A stretch of DNA of 64,000 nt from Symbiodinium microadriaticum (taxonomy: Eukaryota > Sar > Dinophyceae > Suessiales > Symbiodiniaceae). The stretch covers positions 5,406 to 69,405 of the forward strand of contig LSRX01001662.1 in the NCBI GenBank assembly GCA_001939145.1, written 5' to 3'. The translations under genes and the position numbers were made by a program. Each line of letters opens with the position of its first letter. Positions within the stretch are counted from its first letter, which is position 1. The notes beneath the pieces are model-generated. The model was not told the origin of the DNA. It worked only from the letters and a program-made list of their open reading frames with translations, and made no database searches. Shown here in pieces: positions 1 through 8,189 of this stretch.

Positions 1-414
1 GCCTCCCCTCCACCCTCCCCCACCCCCCCCTACCTTCCTGCCCCTCCACCGCGCCCAAAGCTGGCGGCAATCTACCCAGCGCCAAACAAAACTACTCTCC
101 CAGCGATACTCTGGCACGAAACTTTGCATGGCAACGGCAGAGCGCCGCTGTTTGACCGTTGACCCTACACCCAGTCTCCGACCTTGATTGCCGTTGTATA
201 CCCACACACACACACAAGCACCTCTCCAGACTGTCACGTGGCTTCCTGCCGCCGGCCGTGCTTGCACTACTCTGGAGGCTCCAAGGCAACCTTCAGGAAG
301 TCTACTTGCTGCCTTCCTCCCACGACCTCTGGCCTTCTGCTGCAGACATGCACCAACGCTACCGACGTGCCTCCCGTACCCCCTGCCCCTCAGCAGCCGA
401 GGCGGGCGGCGTAG
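1..414. other. Non-coding flank before the duplicated segment
   Basis: I see no gene here. The first 50 bases are pyrimidine-rich. A short (CA)n run lies near 203-217. Small open frames exist on both strands but resemble no family and overlap one another. Sequence similarity to the second duplication copy starts only at about 415. Confidence 0.5.
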
Positions 415-3243
415 CGTTAAAATTACAATCAACATAGTAATAAGCCGCTCCTTCATCCTCCCCCTGTCCTGGTTCAGACATCGAGGAAGGCAGGAGGGCA
501 TCTGTCCAAGGCCTTGTATGCGCAGGATTCATCGCTTTGCTCATATGGAGATGCAAAACAAGATTGTGGGCCCCCGTGTGCTGGGGGTCCAACGAGTATT
601 TTCTGCCCCCATTCTGAAGGTTGCTGCAGTCATTGCCGTCAGTGATGCCAGAAAGCTGCATGACTGTGACTGGTGTTGCTTCAGCTAAACCTGATGCTTC
701 TCTTCGTGCTGCTCGTACTACGGAGAGTATGATCATGGCTTCAGACCTAGAGTGCTGCTCGCAGGCTCCGGGCGTGTAAGACATCCCTAAATCCGCTTCT
801 CGGGCCAGAAGGGCTCTGCTCTGAGGACCAGGCTGCCTGCTCCGGCAGCTGCTCCCCATAGAAGGTGGGCCGGAGCCCCTTGGCGATGTGCTTTCATACG
901 AAGTCGAAACGCGGGAAATGTGCGAAAGATCTTCTGAGAGGCCGCTGGATCGCATGAACAGTGATGCTACGGCAATAGCAACGGAAACTGGCGAGAAAAC
1001 AAACACTCTGATAAAGCGGATGCCTTGCTTGCAGGCTTTGATGCTAGGCGGGGCACAGGCAACGGGTCAGGTCAAGGCCTTACATCTCACCATGCTCGTA
1101 CTGCCCTAGGCTTCTACAGCCGGAGGCAGCCCTCGTCTCCACGAAGTGGCCTCGCGTAGATGTTGATCTACGCAAGCAGATTGGGCCACTGTGTGCCTGA
1201 TGCCTCAAGCGAGGAAAAGAAGCGTCACCAGCTGAGGCAATTAGTATTGCTTGCTTCGAACTCGCACCACAAATCGACCGAGGGGCTCGAGACCACGACG
1301 CCATGTTGACGTCCGATCTTCTGGAAGTGCTCTTGTTACTCTTGTTCCTGTCTCGCCAGGTTTCGGCCCACCAAAAGCGATCACAAGCTCCACGTGCCTC
1401 TGTCGTAAAGCATGATGTGCGGGATATCCTGCAGAATCGTCAAAAGCTGCAATGAAAACACAGTTCAACCAAAGTACACACACGAGCCAACTTGCTCAAC
1501 AATACGCCCAACACGCGCTTTTTTGAGACAAAGTCACACTGGTGCACCTCCACGGCTGTAGCCGTCTGTTCCAAAACGTAACGGAACAGCAGTGCGTTCT
1601 GAACACCTGGTCACTTGTTTTGGCAGCTGCCCAAGTGCCCATGCAACACAGAAGTCGATTAAAAGCCCGGATCCTTTGGAAGTTGTGCGCTTCCTCGGTT
1701 GCAGTGGCCGTCGGTTGCAGGACGTTTGTATCACAATTATCACAATGGAAACCTGGAAGCGTTGCATCTTGACACTCGCTCCACGCCGTGTCAAAATGTA
1801 TGTGGCAACAATGAACAAACCGGTCTGATGTGTTCCCTTACGGAACCTTAGTGCTACATCTGACATGAAAGCAGCATTGACGAAACAGACACCTGCTGCA
1901 TGGCTTGGCCAACAGCAGCTAGGCGTCTTGTGACTGTCATATGCTCATGCCTCAGCAAGCGCAGCAAAGTCATCCGAGGGCAGCATGTTTGCCCCTTCGT
2001 AAGGCCAGTCTTCTGGAACCCACTTTCCAAAGGCTGTCTTGCAAGCAGCTTCCAGATTGGTTCCGGCTGCTGCCATACCCAGGACACCACCAGGAACGCC
2101 AGCCCACAGGCCCACACACAGAGCAGTGTCGTCCGTGCGGCCGATGATGTCGATGCAGGAGTCCCCAGCGAAGGAAAGGAATCGGACCGCCAAGGACAGA
2201 ACAGCGAACAGACCCATGATGTCAACGGCACAAACACGCTGCTTGTCGGTTCCCGGGTAGCAGTGAATGGTTGAATCACCCAGCAGGATGGCAGCCTTCA
2301 TGACGAAAGTGGTTCCCAGGATGGTCTGGAAGACGCATCGGTTGATGGAGCTGTAGACCGCTCTGTTTCCAATGGCGGCAGGTCGTGGAAGTACAGCGAC
2401 ATCATAGCCCTGACGCTTCAAGAACTGGGTGGCCTCAATCTTGGCCCTGTCCTTCTTCTTCTCAAACCTTGCGATCTGCTTGTTCACCCGCTTGTCGATG
2501 CTGCCCTTCTTGACGCAAACCGCATCACCAGCCAGCGTGGACTGCATCAGGACGGACAGCGCCCCATTGAAGACGGCAATGTTTGCAACGCAGTTGGCCG
2601 GCACGTTCAGGGCGCCTGAGCACGTGGAGATCGAGGAAGCCATGGCACCAATCAACAGCTCAGTCTGTAGCATGATGCCAAAGGCGGTACTGGCGCAGAT
2701 CTGCCTCTCCCTGTTCGTCACAGGCCTCTTGTTGATGCGTGCAATCCTGCCGTAGTCACACGCAGTGGAGGCTGCATTGGCAAAGGCGCCCAAGCCCATG
2801 ATGCGGCCAACGGATTGCCCTATGTCAATGACGCAAAGCACCTTCCCAGCTTCCTTGCTGAAGTGGGCCATGCCAATTGTTGGGATCTGCTGGTGCTCCA
2901 ATTCGCTGCGGAGTGCTCCGAAGGCATCCGAGCTCACTCCCGCCAAAAACGTGGCGGAGTTGTGCGGGGCCAGCATCAGCATCACCATCGCCGCGCCTGT
3001 CCCCAGCAAGAGCCAGCGGGCGCGGGCAGCCCAGCCGAATTGCGAAGTCCGAGTGGCCGGGGCCTCAGGCTGTGGGTCCTGCGGTTCCAGCAAAATCTCG
3101 GTGTCCTCCTTCGAAGGCGCCTCCTCGAATGGTGTCATCGCCGTGCCTGTCCTAGCCATGCTCGTCCCCAGAGATTGCCTTCAGCAGTGGTTTGGGCAAC
3201 TTTGCCGGAAAACCAAAAATGCTGCGTTGCCGTTCTTCATTAA
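415..3243 (-). repeat. Segmental duplication, copy 1
   Basis: This segment is repeated in direct orientation at about 8190-10783. The gene within it is offset by exactly 7540 bp at both ends. Homology runs from an AAATTACAATCAACATA stretch near 420 through the 404-residue gene to about 3243, 84 bp upstream of its start codon. Copy 1 carries about 244 bp (687-930) that copy 2 lacks; several smaller indels lie around 990 and 1730-1745. The 415-1944 part is 3' flank of the gene; I see nothing else in it. Confidence 0.9.
1945..3159 (-). CDS. Intronless membrane protein of unknown function, tandem copy 1 (404 aa)
   Basis: The frame is open for 404 codons and is preserved in a second copy at 9485-10699, which argues strongly that it is a real gene. 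The N-terminal 45 residues are Pro/Glu-rich and polar. A hydrophobic segment follows at about 48-64 (WLLLGTGAAMVMLML). Further hydrophobic stretches lie in the Cys-rich middle (about 155-185) and in the C-terminal half (about 275-295, 310-335 and 345-370). A basic linker near 225-250 is rich in Lys and Arg. I do not recognise the family; an integral membrane protein with a cytosolic N-terminal tail is an inference from hydropathy. Lack of introns and tandem arrangement fit the pattern known for many expressed dinoflagellate genes. The start is supported because both copies keep the same Met and homology drops soon after it. Confidence 0.8.
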   Translation of the reverse strand: MARTGTAMTPFEEAPSKEDTEILLEPQDPQPEAPATRTSQFGWAARARWLLLGTGAAMVMLMLAPHNSATFLAGVSSDAFGALRSELEHQQIPTIGMAHFSKEAGKVLCVIDIGQSVGRIMGLGAFANAASTACDYGRIARINKRPVTNRERQICASTAFGIMLQTELLIGAMASSISTCSGALNVPANCVANIAVFNGALSVLMQSTLAGDAVCVKKGSIDKRVNKQIARFEKKKDRAKIEATQFLKRQGYDVAVLPRPAAIGNRAVYSSINRCVFQTILGTTFVMKAAILLGDSTIHCYPGTDKQRVCAVDIMGLFAVLSLAVRFLSFAGDSCIDIIGRTDDTALCVGLWAGVPGGVLGMAAAGTNLEAACKTAFGKWVPEDWPYEGANMLPSDDFAALAEA

Positions 3244-3685
3244 TGGAAATGATGATGTTCTTGGGATATCCTCTGGGTTTTTTCTCTAGAGATGTCAACT
3301 TTTCAAAGGTTCTGGAAACGGGGGTGAGCACCTTAAATCGCTCCAGCACCATGAGCACTGATGCATGTGCGAAGCAGCTAGAGCAAAACTTCAGAACCCT
3401 ACACACAGAGCTTGACACTAAACGCATCTAGGCTGCTGGTGGTGCTCGTGGTGCCGGTGCTAGTGCTGCTGCTGCTGCTGCCGCCGGAGGTGGTGGTGCT
3501 GGTAGAGGATGTGTTGTTGTTGTTGGTGGTGGTGGTGCAGGAGAAGCAGAAGAAGAAGATTATGAAGAGGAAGACGAGCGGGAAACACAGAGCAAGATAT
3601 ATACTGTAAAAATGATGAGTCAAAAGCAGCATGTAAAACGGCGGTAGGGACACTGGCAGTTCACGCAATCGTGATGACAACCAGA
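3244..3685. other. Spacer with GGT/GCT-type trinucleotide repeats
   Basis: This is unique sequence between the first gene copy and the copia element. About 3428-3560 is a degenerate trinucleotide tract (GCTGCTGGTGGT-like, then GTTGTTGTTGGT and GAAGAAGAA). It produces Thr/Ser-rich or Val/Leu-rich translations that I treat as artefacts. No gene is supported. Confidence 0.6.
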
Positions 3686-3852
3686 TGACAGAACGGAGTA
3701 GCGCAGCGAACGCTGCGGAGGCACAGCTATGGCTGAACGATCTACTTTTCCTCCAGGCACGGCAGCCTTAAGCCCAAGGGGCCCCTTCGGTAGCACAAAC
3801 GCTACTGAGCACACTGGACAGCTGAAGCCTGGGCGCAGGTACAGAATTTACA
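3686..3852 (-). repeat. 3' LTR of the copia element
   Basis: About 95% identical to the repeat at 7895-8059. It contains a perfect small inverted repeat (CGCAGCG AA CGCTGCG) near 3701-3717. Next to it on the internal side, the minus strand reads AAGAGAGTTTTGGGGTGT, which may be the polypurine tract. Confidence 0.88.
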
Positions 3853-3875
3853 ACACCCCAAAACTCTCTTAGGCT

Positions 3876-4554
3876 TCAGCGTGGCTTCGCCTTTCCGGCC
3901 GCCCGCAGATTAGCCCTCTCAGTAAGCTTATTGTGCTCGACCGTGATCTTGTAGAAGCCGGACTTGAGGAGACTGTAGAGAGCCTGTGGGTTGCCGTGGA
4001 ACTTGGTGAGCAGGTCCACAATCATGGACTGATGCTCAACCCATCGCAGCTGAACTCCAAGTCCATCCGCACGATCCTTGGCTATAGCCACTTCCAGTGC
4101 CATATAGCGGTCTGCAGCTTGGGCACCCTCCTTGATGCCACTGTCGTAGACGCTCTTGGCGTCCACTATGGTCAGGGATTCCCTGAGCTTCACATCGCTG
4201 TCACCGTTCTGCAAAACAAGGTCTGCCTTGTGCTTGATGTTGCTGAGGAAGTCCTGCAGGTCGAAGTTCTAGGGCAGAGCACAGGTCGACGTCGTAGGCA
4301 AGCACTCCCACAGCTCCCTGCGAGGAGCCGTCCGTGTGGTTGTCAAAGGAGGCGTCGGTAGCCACGCCGAAACGCAGCTTCTCCAGTGGCGTGGGAGATT
4401 TGGCTTGCTCTTGACCTCTTGGATCACCATGTTCACGGAGATGTCCTTCACCGGATGCCAGAATGCTCGCTCCAGCCGCGGCGTCTGGTCTTGCCTCCTT
4501 AGTGCACCAGGCTAACAATCCAATGGTGGCTCTCGTCTGTCGCCCGCCGGTCAT
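3876..4554 (-). pseudogene. Copia RNase H domain, frameshifted
   Basis: In minus-strand reading the upstream part contains GVATDASFDNHTDGSSQGAV, the first strand of RNase H with its Asp. The downstream part contains a second Asp in IVDAKSVYD and ends with VEHQSMIVDLLTK, the usual RNase H tail of copia polyproteins (canonically ADxLTK). The two parts are in different frames and meet near 4205, so the domain is broken. It lies just inside the 3' LTR, as expected for the last enzymatic domain of a copia pol. Confidence 0.8.
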
Positions 4555-4945
4555 CGTTGGTGGCTGGGCTGTCCGGTTCGCTCCCTCGGCCTCTCGCCAG
4601 CTTGACTTCTGACAGCCTCTTTGTCACGAACTTGTACATGTCCACGGAAATCCTGAAGTCGCCGGCCTGTTGGATCCTCCTTCCTTAAAGGAGGTCCCTT
4701 GCTCCTCCTGTTGAAGCCACTTGTACTTGCCGAAACGGAACCTTTCCCGCGGCCTCTGCATGCGCAGCTGATGCTCAGAACATAGACCCCTGCAGGGACC
4801 ACTGGGAGGGTCTCGAGCGAGGGAGTCCCGAGAAGACGCCACCAGAAACGGCGCACGCATGCCTTCTCTCCCCGGGAGGCGAAGATGCCCGAGAACATCA
4901 GCATTGCAGTCCTTTCCTCTACGAGGTCCACAAGGCGGCAAGGAC
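4554..4945 (-). pseudogene. Copia reverse transcriptase C-terminal part (thumb/connection)
   Basis: Minus-strand frames give pieces such as RFRFGKYKWLQ, then QQAGDFRISVDMYKFVTKRL, and toward RNase H IVSLVH and KEARPDAAAGASILAS. These match the post-catalytic part of copia reverse transcriptase, ending in the region that selects and compares positions before RNase H. The frame changes several times. The catalytic YxDD segment expected just upstream was not found. Confidence 0.65.
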
Positions 4946-4984
4946 GATTCGGAGGAAGACGACTGGAGGGCAATGCGGCCTTCT

Positions 4985-5475
4985 AGGAGTCAAATTGCAA
5001 CGTGGCCGGGATCTACAAGATTGCCAGCGACGAGGTGGGAGAAGGGCATCCGTGCGGACGAGCGAGAGGAGTGGAACCAAGCCGACTCTGAAGAGTGGGC
5101 AAAGATCGTGGGGAGCGGCGCTGTCACGGTGCTAAGCCCTCGAGGAATCCCGCAAGTACCTCCTTCAGCTCAAGCTCGAGGGCAAGGAGGACCGCGTGCT
5201 AGGATCACGCATAGTAAGACGTCATCACCGCGAATGGTGAATGGCTTCGAGGACCCTGACATATGGAGCTCGACCGCTACTGCCCCACGGTGGTCAACGT
5301 GGTACTCCAGATTGCCAGCTCCGAACTAATGCCCGGGAGCTGCGGGGACCTCAAGCAAGCCTTTATGCAGTCGGGCCCACTCACACGAGCGCAAGGTGTG
5401 ATGCCAGCCACCAGGAGGACTTCGAGGCCTAGTGAGGGACCAGCTGATCAGGTGGCTCATGGCGCCTGGTGATAA
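4985..5475 (+). pseudogene. Inverted N-terminal half of the copia reverse transcriptase
   Basis: This piece reads on the plus strand although the rest of the element reads on the minus strand. Visible landmarks are EEWNQADSEEWAKIV at the start, a basic VRR segment near 5215, the FEDPDI and ELDRYCPTVV region near 5250-5300, and GDLKQAFMQSGPL near 5345-5385, which corresponds to reverse transcriptase motif A of copia elements. The frame shifts at least twice. Similarity ends near 5475, at the AHGAW stretch equivalent to the VYGL region. The simplest reading is an internal inversion plus loss of the catalytic centre. Confidence 0.75.
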
Positions 5476-5536
5476 AAACCTCTGGCTCGGGTATCTGCTC
5501 GTCTGCGAAGAGGTCGTGCTTGGCGAGGTTAGGACG

Positions 5537-6640
5537 TCATTGCGATAAGCGGATTCCATTGCAGCCCTGAGTCACGAAGCCGAGTGGTTGATCGGAGGTG
5601 CTGGGTCGATCGAAGCCGTCCCGGCTTGCCCTGCGGTGGTAGTAGAGGAAGAAGTCGCGGCACTTGCCGGGTCTGTTGCCGACTCGCTTTCGGGCACGGT
5701 ATTTTGAGAAGTCTGTCGTGCACTGCCCGTCATTGCATGTGGTTGCCTCGGCGCTTGGCAAAGGTACTGGAGGTTCAAGGTCTTGTGGTGTCTGGCTATG
5801 CGTCCGGAACCAAAGGTCTTGCCGGCACTGGCGTCTCTGGTTCTTCCGGCCTTGGTCTCGGGGCTCCACGCAGAGCACCTTCCTGCTTCACTTCCAGCCC
5901 ACCGCCTTTGGGCACCGCTCGAACCACTGCTTCAGGTAGAGCATCCCCGGTGTGGTCCTCAATCACCTCGGCCTGCGCCCTGTCGATTCTGGCCTTCAGG
6001 TCCTGGCACACTTCGGGCACTGCCTCGATTCCTCGTACTTCTTCAGAGATCCCGGGTCGTAGGTGCTCGCACTTTCCATAGGCGGCCCGGCATGTTGATA
6101 CACCTTCCGGCATCGGCACAATTGCCGGTCCAACCCAGCAAGGCTCGAGCACGCCTGGCTTTTCCAAGACCTCCAAACGAAGATCACCTCGCCTGGGCTG
6201 AGCTGTCTCTGCGTGCGCCCCTTGCTGCGAAGCGCCACCTTGACTGCAGAGGCCGTATTCACCTCTGCAAAGGCCTTCTGCGGCCCTTCTCGCGCCGAGC
6301 AGCTTGTGCAGGTCCGCTGCGTGGTCCAGGACAGCTGGGTCGATGGCAAAATCAGAGCAAACTTCGCCCACTGTCCTTGGCAGGTGGCCGAACATACGTT
6401 GCACAGGCGAATAGCCTGAGCGATTGAACATCCTGTTCTTGTTCGACTCGGTCTCTCGAAGAAGCAGCACCCAGTCTGCGTGATCTGAGGGCGGCAGCTC
6501 CCAACGAGCTTTCTCAAGGAGCTGCGTAAAGACACATCGCTCCATGTCTTTCCGCGCGCCTGTGTTGATGTGGCGCGCGTGCTCCAATCTGATGGATGAC
6601 AATGTCGAGCTGGGCTGCTCGGTCACGAAAATTGGCAAGA
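5537..6640 (-). pseudogene. Copia integrase C-terminal region and Pro/Ser-rich linker
   Basis: Minus-strand frames contain NKNRMFNRSGYSPVQRMFG near 6440, the conserved segment after the last catalytic residues of copia integrases. Next come GEVIFVWRSWK near 6190 and CWVGPAIVPMPEG near 6130, the SH3-like C-terminal part. A low-complexity Ser/Thr/Pro-rich linker follows at about 5540-5780. Adjacent motifs sit in different frames, so the coding sequence is degraded. Confidence 0.7.
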
Positions 6641-7139
6641 AATTCGGTTCCTTGGTCGAGTATAATGACGCTAGTTTATCCCAGCAGTCGGTCCCAGCTT
6701 CTCATAAACGCAGCCCATGCAGGCCCAGGCATACCATGTTCAAAAGCCATATAGCCTGCGTTCCGTCGTGGTTTGGTACTTGCATCAGGTCCACGCCGAG
6801 CACCACATTCGGGGCGTAGGACTTTGGCATCATAGTCGGTCGGTTCCACTTGGGTGCCCGGTGTGCCTCGCAGCTCGGGCACTTGTAGTTCTCCTGGGCA
6901 TACTTTATGACGTGTGGCGCCGCTCGGCCGATGCTCAAAGCTCGGCTTAATTCCCTGTTGTTCGGGTGTCCGAGGTTCCGATGCAGCTTGTCATCAGCTT
7001 CCTTCTCAGCCTTGCTTGGGGTCCTTGCCACCGGACCGAACACTTCTTCGAGGATGCCGGCATGCTCGGTCGCCCCCGGGTTCTCGATCCCGGCTGGCAT
7101 CACCAGCACGTGCGGGATCTCTTTGGCCTTGCGGTCCAC
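6640..7139 (-). pseudogene. Copia GAG-pre-integrase and integrase core
   Basis: The minus-strand reading shows the HHCC zinc-binding block (LHRNLGHPNNREL, then YKCPSC) and next the first catalytic Asp of the core in VVLGVDLMQVPN. A frameshift follows before the rest of the core. This is the diagnostic GAG-pre-integrase plus integrase arrangement of copia elements. It sits between gag and the reverse transcriptase remnants, as expected. Confidence 0.85.
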
Positions 7140-7821
7140 GACGTGTTCGTCATTGGCTGCTGGTAGTGGATCTCGTCCTCGGTCTCGTCCTGCTGCTCCT
7201 CGTCATAGGTCTGGTCCTGGTAGTAGACGCCCTGCTCGTCCCATTCCTGGTCCTCGTTTTCTCCACAGCCGCCATCTTCAAAGAAGGTCGCGCAGCCCTC
7301 GCTCATCGCTCCGTCGAGCCTCCTGAGGTTCCTGTCCAGGGAATAGTCCCCAGCCAGCCAGATAAGCAACCTGGCGTCCAGATCCCTGTCCAGGTTCGCT
7401 TGCCGGTACAAAAGGTACCCTTGTGCCTTGGAACGCAGCTCAACTCCTTCATCACGAAGTGTTCGCTGGGACTGCGTGAACCTGACCAGGAACTCGGGCT
7501 TGGTCTCGCGGCTCGACCTGAATGGCCCGAAGAGGGCCGTCTCCATAGCCCTCGGAAGCGCCGTCTCCTGGCACGGCTGGAAGGCATCAACGAGGGCTTT
7601 CGTCACCTGCTTCAAGCCATCGTCCTTGGTAGCGTCTCCACTTCGAGGTGCCTCACTGCTTCTCTAGCCGCACCAGTAAGCACTTGCACGAGCTTGGGTC
7701 CTCTCTTGGCAGGGGGTGCATCAGTCACTGCTTCCCAGAGCTGAAAGTCCTTGAGGTAAGGCTTGAGCGTAAACTCGGGTTTCCGGCCATCTCGTCCCGA
7801 GTCTCGGGCCGGTCTTGCCAA
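7100..7821 (-). pseudogene. Copia gag, frameshifted
   Basis: The minus-strand reading begins with a basic, Arg-rich segment and KPYLKDFQLWEAVTD, continues with VQVLTGAAREAVRHLEVE, and after a frameshift near 7615 gives ETALPRAMETALFGPFR and LLYRQANLD. An acidic, Gln-rich tail follows. I recognise this as the capsid-like gag of dinoflagellate copia elements. No CCHC zinc knuckle is seen, and no aspartic protease motif was recognised between it and integrase. Confidence 0.75.
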
Positions 7822-7876
7822 AGCGGATCAGCAAGCGCAGGATAAACGGGTAAGTCCGGTATCCTGACTCACAAAA

Positions 7877-7892
7877 CCACGCTCCGGTGCCA
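7877..7892 (-). promoter_or_regulatory. Primer binding site of the copia element
   Basis: Two bases inside the 5' LTR the minus strand reads TGGCACCGGAGCGTGG. It starts with TGG, complementary to the CCA tail of a tRNA, and resembles the initiator-Met primer sites common in copia elements (TGGTATCAGAGC). The tRNA identity is inferred from this resemblance only. Confidence 0.6.
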
Positions 7893-7894
7893 AC

Positions 7895-8059
7895 TGACAG
7901 AACGGAGTAGCGCAGCGAACGCTGCGGAGGCAGCTATGGCTGAACGATCTACTTTTCCTCCGGGCACGGCAGCCTTAAGCCCAAGGGGACCCTTCGATAG
8001 CACAGACGCTCCGGAGCACACTGGACAGCTGAAGCCTGGGTGCAAGTACAGAATTTACA
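7895..8059 (-). repeat. 5' LTR of the copia element
   Basis: Partner of the repeat at 3686-3852, TG...CA bounded, followed outside by CAGA (8060-8063). The roughly 5% divergence between LTRs shows that the insertion is not recent. Confidence 0.88.
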
Positions 8060-8189
8060 CAGACCTAGGAGGGATACCAACAATGACGAAGCCAACACCA
8101 ACATCGACAACAATGAAAACTCATCGGTTCGTCGAGCTCGTGTCTTTCTTGGCATAGAGGTCATGGTGATCATAACAACGCAGATAACA

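Larger units (their letters stand above)
3686..8059 (-). mobile_element. Ty1/copia LTR retrotransposon, defective, inserted between the tandem genes
   Basis: Direct repeats of 167 and 165 bp (3686-3852 and 7895-8059) bound the element. They read TG...CA at their ends on both strands and differ by about nine substitutions plus a 2-bp indel. CAGA precedes the left repeat (3682-3685) and follows the right one (8060-8063), a likely 4-bp target duplication. Read on the minus strand the order is gag, integrase, then RNase H, the copia order, with a primer binding site next to the right LTR. The element is dead: gag, integrase and RNase H are frameshifted, no protease was recognised, the N-terminal half of reverse transcriptase lies on the plus strand, and the YxDD region was not found. 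Confidence 0.9.

Noticed and set aside
2765-3289. Plus-strand ORFs over the 404-residue gene (also 10305-10735 and 1900-2279)
   Set aside because: They are shadow frames of the conserved minus-strand gene; one changes across copies and they carry no family signal.
8060-8189. Possible extension of the LTR or of the duplicated segment
   Set aside because: No similarity to either the left LTR flank or copy 1 was found; it is unique spacer.
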